The notes below the pieces were generated by a model. It saw only the letters and a list, made by a program, of their open reading frames with translations. It did not search any database and was not told where the DNA came from. A program made the translations under genes and the position numbers. Below, in pieces: positions 44,991 to 52,003 of a DNA stretch of 64,000 nucleotides. The stretch is from Flavobacterium psychroterrae. GTDB taxonomy: Bacteria > Bacteroidota > Bacteroidia > Flavobacteriales > Flavobacteriaceae. Position 1 is the stretch's first letter. Each line of letters begins with the position of its first letter. Location of the stretch: contig NZ_JAGYVZ010000012.1 in the NCBI RefSeq assembly GCF_018380615.1, forward strand, positions 94,790-158,789, read 5' to 3'.

Positions 44991-45115
44991 AGCTTTAGGC
45001 TTTAGGCGATAAGCTTTAAGCTTTTTCGCGTTTAGCAATTGTTGTTATTTAGCTTTAGAGGTTTTATGCGCAAGCTTTGAAAGCCTAGTGCCTAAAGCTT
45101 ATAGCTTAAAGCATC
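44991..45115. repeat. AGCTTTAGGC / GCCTAAAGCT inverted repeat
   Basis: AGCTTTAGGCTTTAGGC with ATAAGCTTTAAGC at the left is matched by GTGCCTAAAGCTTATAGCT at the right of the same 125-bp spacer. Similar short AGCTTATAG sequence occurs in the adaptor leader near 8876. Confidence 0.65.
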
Positions 45116-45117
45116 TT

Positions 45118-45525
45118 TCAATGTGAGAATCCAAAGGAAACACTGATCAAAATAATGATAATAACGATCAATGTAATCACCACATACAGATAATCCTTCT
45201 CTAATAAAAAAGAAAATAACGAAAGTAAAACACGTAAAACCGGCGTTAGAAATAATAAAATAATCCCAACAAATATCAATGATTCTCCATTTCCCAAAAT
45301 GGCTCCATTATAGATTGCCGAAATTACTTCGAATATATTACGGTCATTTTCATGAAATACAGAGTAATTTTCAATATCAGTACTATGTGCCATTAAATAG
45401 ACAATTCCGCCAATAAAAGCGACTGATAATGAAATCCAGACGCCGTATCGCAATAAATTCCCTATGATGGTTTGAAAATCTTTTTCTCCAAATTTTTCCT
45501 TTTGCATAACCTTAGATTTTTCCAT
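45118..45525 (-). CDS. DUF1634 membrane protein, partner of the TSUP permease
   Basis: This 135-residue protein has three membrane helices (YGVWISLSVAFIGGIVYLM; LIFVGIILLFLTPVLRVLLS; YLYVVITLIVIIIILISVSF), the DUF1634 pattern. The gene overlaps the TSUP gene by 14 bases, an arrangement often seen for this pair. It is presumably an accessory subunit of the permease; nothing more is known. Either Met1 or Met7 could be the start. Confidence 0.88.
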   Translation of the reverse strand: MEKSKVMQKEKFGEKDFQTIIGNLLRYGVWISLSVAFIGGIVYLMAHSTDIENYSVFHENDRNIFEVISAIYNGAILGNGESLIFVGIILLFLTPVLRVLLSLFSFLLEKDYLYVVITLIVIIIILISVSFGFSH

Positions 45526-46348
45526 TAAGTCCGTTGTATATCATATTTACTGCAAGCACAAAAATCAGGCACGCAAAAAAGATTCTTAGTTTTTTAGGGT
45601 TGGTTTTAACCAATACTTTTGCTCCCGCCATTGCGCCAAACAAAACACCAATTACAACAGGCATGCAAATTCCGGGTTCAATATATCCTTTTTGAATATA
45701 AATCACAGAACTCGCCATTGCTGTAACTCCCATCATAAAATTACTGGTTGTGGTAGATACCTTAAACGGAATTCTCATAATATTGTCCATTGCAATTACT
45801 TTAAAAGCACCGGAACCAATTCCTAATAAACCGGACATCATTCCCGCAATTCCCATCATGCTAAAACCGCCAATAACATTTTTAGTTCCGTAGCTGATAA
45901 CTTCTCCATCGTGTGAAGGATAAGTTCCTGCTAATCGAAGTTTTTTAGCTAAAGGGCTTGATTCTAAAACAATATGTTCTTCTTTTTTGCGAAGTGAATT
46001 GATAGCCGAGAAAATCAAGGTAAGTCCAAATAATACAGCAATGAATGAAGTAGGAGCGATTGTAGAAAGTAAAGCTCCGCAAACTGCTCCGATTGTGGTG
46101 GCAATTTCGAGAAAAATTCCCAGTCGCATATTCGTGATTCCTTCCCTGACATACGCCGCAGCTGAACCTGAAGAAGTGGCGATTACAGAAACCAATGCCG
46201 CACCAATTGCATAATGAATATCAACGCCAAGAATGACTGTTAAAAGGGGAATTATAATGATTCCGCCACCCAAGCCTGATAATGAACCAATAAAACCTGC
46301 TAAAAAAGCACCAAGAATCATAATCAGGGTAAATGTAAGTACTGTCAT
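45512..46348 (-). CDS. TSUP (TauE/SafE) family anion permease
   Basis: This 278-residue inner-membrane protein has eight to nine helices with the paired family motifs GFIGSLSGLGGGIIIIPLL (residues about 18 to 36) and MSGLLGIGSGAFKVIAM. TSUP proteins move sulfite, sulfoacetate or other sulfur anions or organic acids. Here the substrate is not predictable. The C-terminal half repeats the N-terminal half, as usual. It is co-translated with the DUF1634 protein. Confidence 0.92.
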   Translation of the reverse strand: MTVLTFTLIMILGAFLAGFIGSLSGLGGGIIIIPLLTVILGVDIHYAIGAALVSVIATSSGSAAAYVREGITNMRLGIFLEIATTIGAVCGALLSTIAPTSFIAVLFGLTLIFSAINSLRKKEEHIVLESSPLAKKLRLAGTYPSHDGEVISYGTKNVIGGFSMMGIAGMMSGLLGIGSGAFKVIAMDNIMRIPFKVSTTTSNFMMGVTAMASSVIYIQKGYIEPGICMPVVIGVLFGAMAGAKVLVKTNPKKLRIFFACLIFVLAVNMIYNGLNGKI

Positions 46349-46592
46349 TCGGATAAATTTTGTTGATGCTAATTTACGAATACATATTTATTCTGAGAGG
46401 ATTTACGAGCTTAAATAAACCTTAAAAATGTGAACGCATAAATTAAAATTGAAATAAAATTTTTAAAACTAAAGAGTTATGAGGTTTTTCTGTTTTAGAT
46501 AATGGAACTTTTTAAATAGAAATTACCTTAAGTTAATTTGGCAACTATTATTTAGGATCAAATTTGCACTATAAAATTTAAACAAATTAAAA

Positions 46593-47048
46593 ATGATAAA
46601 TGAATTAAAAGTTGGAGATAAAATACCTCATTTTACGCTACAAGACCAAAACGGAAATAATTTCAACAGCGCAACTGATACGCTTGGAATCACCACAGTA
46701 ATTTATTTTTATCCAAAAGATGAAAGCGGTGTTTGTACTAAAGAAGCCTGTGCTTTTCGTGACAGTTATCAGGATTTTACCGATGCCGGAATTCAAGTTC
46801 TGGGAATTAATGGCGCCGGTATAGAAAGTCATAAAACTTTTGCCGAAAAAAACAGATTGCCTTTTAAACTATTAAGTGATCCGGGAAATAAAGTGATTAA
46901 GCAATTTGGAGTTAAGAAAGCGTTGTTTTTAACAGGCAGAGAAACTTTTGTTTTAAATGATAAAGGAATTGTAATCTACAAATTTAGAGATTTCTTTAAA
47001 GGAGCCGCTCATGCAAAAGAAGTATTGGAGTTTTTAAAAACAAAGTAA
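46593..47048 (+). CDS. bcp: Thioredoxin-dependent peroxiredoxin, BCP/PrxQ type
   Basis: This 151-residue cytoplasmic enzyme reduces hydrogen peroxide and organic peroxides using thioredoxin. The peroxidatic cysteine is Cys48 and the resolving cysteine Cys53 in the CxxxxC motif (VCTKEACAFRD), followed by the conserved arginine region. Typical strands are IPHFTLQDQNG and VIYFYPKDES. The length is normal. The Crp-like regulator gene follows on the same strand behind a terminator-like hairpin. Confidence 0.94.
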   Translation: MINELKVGDKIPHFTLQDQNGNNFNSATDTLGITTVIYFYPKDESGVCTKEACAFRDSYQDFTDAGIQVLGINGAGIESHKTFAEKNRLPFKLLSDPGNKVIKQFGVKKALFLTGRETFVLNDKGIVIYKFRDFFKGAAHAKEVLEFLKTK

Positions 47049-47067
47049 TAGTTAATTCGCTACTTTT

Positions 47068-47105
47068 AAGCCCGGTTCATTTGAGCTGGGCTTACCTGTT
47101 TTTAT
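47068..47105 (+). terminator. Terminator-like hairpin after the peroxiredoxin gene
   Basis: AAGCCCGGTTCA pairs with TGAGCTGGGCTT with two wobble or mismatch positions, followed by ACCTGTTTTTAT. It separates the peroxiredoxin gene from the regulator gene and would need readthrough for co-transcription. Confidence 0.65.
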
Positions 47106-47687
47106 ATGAGTGATAAAAAGGAATTATTTGATTTTCTGCACGATTTTTCGAATCTTTCAGAGGTAGATTTTGACAAAGGGAATCAATATTGGTACACGAG
47201 AACTATTAAAAAAGGAGAATTTTTTAATATGCAGAATTTTGTGTGCTCCGATCTTGGCTTTATCCGAAAAGGAATTTTCAGAATTTATTATTATGATGAA
47301 AAAGCGATGGAAGACAGAAATATGTTTTTCTTCTCTGAAGGGAAATTTATTGTTTCCTTTGCCAGTTTTGTTTACCAATATCCTTGCGCTTATTATGTTG
47401 AAGCTATGGAAGATGCCGAATTATATGCTATAAAATACAAAGATCTTCAGAATTTGTATAACGTCAATAACGGATGGGCAAATACAGGAAGACTTTTAGC
47501 CGAATTGTTTTTTATCTACGCTCAATCCAGAATGGAAGAGCTCCTTTTTAATAATGTGGAACAACGTTATACAAAATTACAAAAAGAACAACCCGAAATT
47601 CTGAATCGAATTGCCTTATTTCATATTGCGTCTTATCTTGGGATTACAAGTCAATCGTTAAGCAGGATTAGGAAGAGATTGGGGTGA
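47106..47687 (+). CDS. Crp/Fnr-family regulator (cNMP-binding fold)
   Basis: This 193-residue protein has an N-terminal cyclic-nucleotide-binding beta-roll (YWYTRTIKKGEFFNMQNFVC; GFIRKGIFRIYYYDEKAMED) and a C-terminal helix-turn-helix (RIALFHIASYLGITSQSLSR). The residues that contact cAMP in Crp are not clearly kept, as in many Bacteroidota members, so another ligand or none may be used. It could control the peroxiredoxin gene next to it, but this is only inferred from position. Confidence 0.88.
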   Translation: MSDKKELFDFLHDFSNLSEVDFDKGNQYWYTRTIKKGEFFNMQNFVCSDLGFIRKGIFRIYYYDEKAMEDRNMFFFSEGKFIVSFASFVYQYPCAYYVEAMEDAELYAIKYKDLQNLYNVNNGWANTGRLLAELFFIYAQSRMEELLFNNVEQRYTKLQKEQPEILNRIALFHIASYLGITSQSLSRIRKRLG

Positions 47688-48062
47688 TTATATATATTGT
47701 GGTTACTTTGCGTTCAATGGATTAATCCCGATAACTATCGGGACTAGCTACAAAATAAATCATTCCTTCGTAATTTTATCAGGAGTTCCGGAGAAAAAGA
47801 ACATATTGTGGGGATGGATTTTATTCCATTCTTTGTTAGTTGGGATTTTATTGTAAATAATTTTCGCGCAGTTTCTTTTCCCAATTTTTATTACGTCCGC
47901 TCTGTCATTCTGAGGAACGAAGAATCTCCGTTAGTAACCGTTACAATTGGTGTACGCTATCTTTGCGGAGTTTCTTGCGGAGATTCTTCGTTCCTCAGAA
48001 AGACAATATTGTGGTTACTTTGCGTTCAATGGATTAATTCATTCTAGATATAGATTATAATT
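47688..48062. repeat. Hairpin repeat flanked by perfect 33-bp direct repeats
   Basis: The sequence ATATTGTGGTTACTTTGCGT plus TCAATGGATTAAT occurs at 47694-47726 and again at 48006-48038. Between them lie a TCCCGAT palindrome (47726-47743) and a hairpin element (TGTCATTC...AGAAAGACA, 47903-48005) whose arms contain GAACGAAGAATCTCCG and its inverse. No gene was found; a + strand frame at 47808-48047 runs through the repeats and is rejected. Confidence 0.8.
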
Positions 48063-48096
48063 AAAAAAGCCCCATTACAAAATAATGAAGCTTTTT
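48063..48096 (-). terminator. Terminator of the small lipoprotein gene
   Basis: On the - strand AAAAAGC...CATTA-TTTTG-TAATG...GCTTTTTT forms a hairpin with two unpaired bases per side and a T-run, 37 bases after the stop codon. Confidence 0.75.
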
Positions 48097-48132
48097 ATAA
48101 AATAGTCTAAAACTTTAAGGATTTAAAATCTA

Positions 48133-48345
48133 TTATTTCATTTTTCCCACAGTATCTGTTTTTATAGCAGCTGAATCTGGTACTACAGTTGCTGTATCTA
48201 CTGAAGTGCTTACAGTATCAACTGTTGTTTCGGTAGAATCAACATAAGTATTCTCTGCAGGGATTGTGTCATTTTTCTTGCATGAAAATGATAATCCAAT
48301 TAAAACAAAAAGAAATGCCACTTTTGATTTGAATGATGTTTTCAT
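48133..48345 (-). CDS. Small Thr/Asp-rich lipoprotein
   Basis: This 70-residue protein starts with a lipoprotein signal (VAFLFVLIGLSFSC, lipidated Cys22) followed by a low-complexity tail rich in Thr, Val, Asp and Ser (VDSTETTVDTVSTSVDTATV). Small lipoproteins of this kind are frequent in Flavobacterium and have no assigned function. The start codon, a lipobox and a dedicated terminator support a real gene. Confidence 0.75.
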   Translation of the reverse strand: MKTSFKSKVAFLFVLIGLSFSCKKNDTIPAENTYVDSTETTVDTVSTSVDTATVVPDSAAIKTDTVGKMK

Positions 48346-48527
48346 AATTTATTTATTTCGTTAATAATTAATTATTTCAAATTTAAATAGTTAGCATTTT
48401 AATTCTTTACATGATTCTTGATTGAGTTTATAAAATACTCATTATTAATATCTTAAAATGATTTGCGCAGTTATTTTTGAAAATAGAAATTTCTTATGAA
48501 AATTAAATACCTAGCCCTGACAGTAGT

Positions 48528-48689
48528 CTACCGTCTGGACACAAATATTATTAATCAATTTTGAACACGAATTTCACGAATTTGCACAAATTTTAATAGG
48601 TTAATTTAGTTTGTGAAATTAATTCCACAAACTAAATTAGTGTCAATTATTGAATTCGTGTTTGTTTTGTACTTGTGTCCAGACGGTAG
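48528..48689. repeat. 162-bp MITE-like element with nested inverted repeats
   Basis: Outer ends CTACCGTCTGGACACAA (48528-48544) and TTGTGTCCAGACGGTAG (48673-48689) are perfect inverted copies of 17 bp. Inside are AACACGAATT/AATTCGTGTT and AATTTAGTTTGTG/CACAAACTAAATT pairs, giving a nested hairpin. It has no coding capacity. The gap between the small lipoprotein and the DoxX gene (48346-48789) also holds a TCCCGAAGCTTCGGGA palindrome (48742-48757). Confidence 0.85.
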
Positions 48690-48789
48690 GATAGTAGTGG
48701 TATCCTTTTTCTGGCTTTTTAGCAAGGAAAAGATACAAGCGTCCCGAAGCTTCGGGAGCAGGAATAGCTACAAATTATTAAAATGAAAA

Positions 48790-49221
48790 CTATTTATTGT
48801 CAAGCGCAAAGGAAGTTTTACCAATGGAAGAAAGCAATAAAGCGGCTGCAGCACTTGTTAAAACCGAATAGTCAAAAGGTGCTTTTATTGAAATTGAAAT
48901 CGCCATGCTAATTGCAAAAAGCAACATTAATGCTGAGGTTCCTAAAGCTGCATATCTCGTTTTGAAGCCGAGAATTAACGAAATACCAAATGCAATCTCG
49001 AAAAATGTTGCCAATGCGCCTAATATTCCCGCTACAGATTTACTTGCAAATGAGTTCAAGGTCTGTGTGTAGGCGATGAAATTTTCCCAATTTCCCCATG
49101 CAACTCCAGGAGATCCCGGCGCTCCCCAAAACCCGAAGCGATCTGCAACGGCGGATAACATTGTGATTCCAAGTACAACTCTTAAAATTAAACCAGCTTG
49201 TGGTATTGATATGTTTTTCAT
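48790..49221 (-). CDS. DoxX-family membrane protein
   Basis: This 143-residue protein has four membrane helices (AGLILRVVLGITMLSAVADR; VAGILGALATFFEIAFGISL; YAALGTSALMLLFAISMAIS; YSVLTSAAAALLLSSIG), the DoxX pattern. DoxX proteins associate with redox enzymes and stress responses; the exact activity is not known. It precedes the HxlR gene on the same strand. Confidence 0.88.
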   Translation of the reverse strand: MKNISIPQAGLILRVVLGITMLSAVADRFGFWGAPGSPGVAWGNWENFIAYTQTLNSFASKSVAGILGALATFFEIAFGISLILGFKTRYAALGTSALMLLFAISMAISISIKAPFDYSVLTSAAAALLLSSIGKTSFALDNK

Positions 49222-49294
49222 CTTTCTAATTTTTACGTAAATATAAAGAGATGTTTGGCAACTTTGTATATCAATTTCGGGTTAAAAATTGCTT

Positions 49295-49663
49295 TTACGA
49301 TGCATTAAAACCGTCTTCTTTATCCTTAAAAGCCCATGATGCCATTGCTTCAATAACGGGCATCAAACCATTTCCGGCATTACTAAGTCTGTAAGTTACA
49401 AAAGGCGGAACAACTGGTTTTGCTTCTCTAATAACAAGATTATCTGCTTCGAGCTGCTTTAAATGCTGGATTAACATTTTTTCTGTTATTGCCGGAATAG
49501 CTCTTTTTAATTCGCTGTAGCGTTTACTGCCGCCAGAAAGATGGTAGATAATAATGGGTTTCCAATATCCGCCAATTTTTTCCATTACATAAGTAACAGG
49601 ACATTTTTCTAAGGCATATTGCTTGTTTTCCTGAATTGTCGATGATTCTTTAATTGCTGTCAT
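49295..49663 (-). CDS. HxlR-family (redox/quinone-type) regulator
   Basis: Start at the ATG at 49663 gives 122 residues. The early cysteine (EKCPVTYVMEKIGGYWKPII, Cys21) is the conserved redox- or electrophile-sensing residue of the family. The winged helix follows (KRYSELKRAIPAITEKMLIQ; HLKQLEADNLVIREAKPVVP). A longer in-frame start is antisense to the divergent NmrA gene. The divergent gene (NmrA-type reductase) is the likely target, with shared control sequence between them. Confidence 0.93.
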   Translation of the reverse strand: MTAIKESSTIQENKQYALEKCPVTYVMEKIGGYWKPIIIYHLSGGSKRYSELKRAIPAITEKMLIQHLKQLEADNLVIREAKPVVPPFVTYRLSNAGNGLMPVIEAMASWAFKDKEDGFNAS

Positions 49664-49685
49664 TTGTGCATACTTTAGGGTAAGT

Positions 49686-49719
49686 ACTTGTATATAAGTA
49701 AGTACAAATATACCTTTGT
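49686..49719. promoter_or_regulatory. Shared control region of the HxlR and NmrA genes
   Basis: + strand: TTG (49689-49691), a 20-base spacer, TACCTTTG (49712-49719). - strand: TATATTTG (49706-49713). The two -7 elements overlap. An inverted repeat TACTT-GTATAT-AAGTA (49686-49701) covers the + strand -33 and lies at the - strand transcription start, so one bound dimer could block both promoters. Confidence 0.75.
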
Positions 49720-49745
49720 TTGAGATAATAAAAAATAATTTAGAT

Positions 49746-50624
49746 ATGAAAATTACAATTTCAGGTTCATTAGGAAACATTGGAAAACCTTTAACCACAA
49801 AACTTGTTGCTTCAGGACATGACGTAACGGTGATTACAAGTAATAATGACAGAGTAGAAGCTATTGAAGCTTTAGGCGCAAAAGCAGCCGTAGGTTCAGT
49901 TGGCGATGCTGCTTTTTTGAAAAATGCATTTACAAATGCTGATGCCGTTTTTGCAATGACACCGCCAAATATGGGAGGATCAAATGTTATTGACAATACT
50001 ACAGAAGCAGGAAAAGCATTTGCAGCTGCAATAAAAGAAGCAGGAGTGAAGCGCGCCGTAATGCTGAGCAGTATTGGTGCAGATTTATCTGGCGGAAATG
50101 GACCAATTGCGGGACTTTACAACATCGAAAAAATATATGAAACTTTAGAAAACGTTTCATTAACTTTTTTGCGTGCAGGATTTTTCTTTACTAATCTGTA
50201 CAATGATGTTCCAATGATAAAAGGCGCGGGAATTATTGGATCTAATTACTCTGCTGCAACTACAATTCCGTTTGTACATCCTGTGGATATTGCCGATGCT
50301 GTTGCTGAGGAATTACAAAAAACTCCTTCAGGAAAAGACATTCGTTATATTATAAGCGATGTTCGTACATCAAGTGATGTTGCAAAGGTTTTAGGTCTGG
50401 CTATTGATAAACCGGAATTACCGTGGATTGAATTTACTGATGAACAAGCTCTTGGCGGAATGAAAGAAGCGGGTTTGCCAATTGAAATAGCCGAATTATA
50501 TGCCGAAATGGGTTCAGGTTTAAGAAGCGGGAAAATTCAGGAGCATTTTTTAAACAGTAAAACCGCTGTTGACGGAAAAATTAAATTAGAAGATTTTGCG
50601 AAAGAATTTGCTGCGAAGTTTTAA
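49746..50624 (+). CDS. NmrA-like NAD(P)-binding reductase
   Basis: Start at the ATG at 49746 gives 292 residues; an earlier in-frame start would fall in the promoter. The nucleotide-binding motif GSLGNIGKPL (GxxGxxG) opens the Rossmann fold; KRAVMLSSIGAD and NVSLTFLRAGFFFTNLYNDV follow, typical of NmrA/azoreductase-like atypical short-chain dehydrogenases. These act as quinone or NAD(P)H-dependent reductases or redox sensors. The divergent HxlR regulator probably controls it in response to quinones or other electrophiles. Confidence 0.9.
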   Translation: MKITISGSLGNIGKPLTTKLVASGHDVTVITSNNDRVEAIEALGAKAAVGSVGDAAFLKNAFTNADAVFAMTPPNMGGSNVIDNTTEAGKAFAAAIKEAGVKRAVMLSSIGADLSGGNGPIAGLYNIEKIYETLENVSLTFLRAGFFFTNLYNDVPMIKGAGIIGSNYSAATTIPFVHPVDIADAVAEELQKTPSGKDIRYIISDVRTSSDVAKVLGLAIDKPELPWIEFTDEQALGGMKEAGLPIEIAELYAEMGSGLRSGKIQEHFLNSKTAVDGKIKLEDFAKEFAAKF

Positions 50625-50740
50625 GTAACAAAAGTTCAATTAAAGGCATGGTCCCAATAGCTATCGGGACATAGATTTTAAATTTAAAAAGAACGCAAAA
50701 ACAAATATATTTCTTTCACAGAGCTAGCTTTGTGTATCTT
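50625..50740 (-). repeat. Copy C of the roughly 100-bp dispersed repeat, ending in a TCCCGAT palindrome
   Basis: Read on the - strand: TACACAAAGCTAGCTCTGTG, AAAGAAATATATTTG, TTTTTGCGTTCTTTTT and AAAATCTATGTCCCGATAGC. It matches copy A at 12690-12831, but the palindrome (50651-50670) occupies the place where copy A has TTTCTATGTG. Confidence 0.8.
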
Positions 50741-50778
50741 AAAAGCCGATTGTATAGTTTGTACAATCGGCTTTTTTT
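50741..50778 (+). terminator. Terminator after the NmrA gene
   Basis: AAAAGCCGATTGTA pairs perfectly with TACAATCGGCTTTT (14 bp, 7-base loop), followed by TTT. Confidence 0.88.
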
Positions 50779-50853
50779 GTTTTAAAAACCAAATTGATAA
50801 ATTTATACAGATATACAATCAAGTTATACCATTTCTAAAATTGAATCTGCTAT

Positions 50854-50861
50854 TATCTTTG
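50854..50861 (+). promoter_or_regulatory. -7 element TATCTTTG of the quinone oxidoreductase pseudogene
   Basis: TATCTTTG matches TAnnTTTG and lies 30 bases before the ATG at 50892. No -33 TTTG is seen at the expected place. Confidence 0.55.
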
Positions 50862-50891
50862 TAATAGAATTACAACTTAAAAATTATACAT

Positions 50892-51905
50892 ATGAAAGCT
50901 ATAGGATTTAAAACATCATTGTCAATAACTGAAAAAGAGAGTTTTACAGCATTTTAAACTACAAAGCCAGTTCCTGGTTCACGCGATTTACTGGTAAAAA
51001 TAAGTGCGGTTTCGGTTAATCCGGTTGATTATAAAATACGTCAGAATAGCGCAAAAGATACCGTTTTAGAAACACCAAAAATCATTGGTTGGGACGCTGT
51101 TGGTATTGTGGAAGCTGTTGGATCTGATGTGAGTTTATTTAAAATTGGCGACGAAGTTTATTATGCCGGAGATATCACCAAACCAGGAAGCAACGCCGAA
51201 TATCAGATTATCGACGAACGAATTGTGGGCAGAAAACCAAAATCACTTAGTATTGAAGAAGCCGCAGTAATGCCTTTGACGGGTTTAACGGCTTGGGAAA
51301 TATTATTTGACCGTATCAGAATCAATCCTGAAAAAGACAAAGGCAAATCGATTTTAATCATTGGCGGTGCTGGCGGAGTGGGTTCCATCGCGATTCAACT
51401 GGCTAAAAAAATAGCAGGTTTAACCGTTATTGCAACAGCGTCGCGTCAGGAAACTATCGATTGGTGTAAACAACAAGGTGCTGATTTTGTGGTGGATCAC
51501 CAGGATTTAATCGCTTCTGTTCATGAAGCGGGATTTAAAAACGTTGATTTTATCGTAGACTTTGTTGATACTAATTTATATTGGGATGCAATGGTGGAAC
51601 TGATTAAGCCACAAGGACATATTGCCTCGATTACAGGAAGTAGTGATCCTGTTGCATTAAACAAATTGAAGAATAAAAGTGTATCATTTTCATGGGAATT
51701 AATGTACACACGTTCGATGTTTGAAACCGATGATATGCAGGAACAACATAATATACTGAACAAAATTGCTGATTTATTAGATGAAGGGATATTAAAATCA
51801 ACGCTGAATGAAACGCTTATTGGCTTAAATGTAGAAAATTTCAAAAAGGCACACGAATTACTGGAATCAGGTAAAACTATTGGTAAAATTGCTATTAAGT
51901 TTTAA
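50892..51905 (+). pseudogene. Zinc-type alcohol dehydrogenase-like quinone oxidoreductase broken by a TAA
   Basis: Read from the ATG at 50892 the frame gives MKAIGFKTSLSITEKESFTA, F, then TAA (50955-50957), then TTKPVPGSRDLLVKISAVSV in the same frame to the stop at 51905. The full frame is 337 codons plus stop, the normal length of a quinone reductase-like MDR protein. Typical motifs follow the stop: IIGWDAVGIVEAVG, and the NADPH loop GGAGGVGSIAIQLAK. A GAA (Glu) to TAA change would explain it. An internal start further on would lack part of the catalytic domain, so the protein is probably lost. Confidence 0.87.
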
Positions 51906-51928
51906 ATTTATAAAATATTTATAAAACA

Positions 51929-51959
51929 AAACAGGCTGTCATTTTATGACAGCCTGTTT
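51929..51959. terminator. Shared terminator between convergent genes
   Basis: AAACAGGCTGTCAT and ATGACAGCCTGTTT form a perfect 14-bp stem with a 3-base loop. It lies between the convergent oxidoreductase pseudogene and the surface protein gene, with T-rich sequence on the - strand side. Confidence 0.85.
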
Positions 51960-52003
51960 GCAATAAAGTAGATTCTGGTTATTTTAAGGATTTTGATGTG
52001 TAA

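Noticed and set aside
47808..48047. 79-codon + strand frame
   Set aside because: It reads through the hairpin repeat and one of the 33-bp direct repeats.
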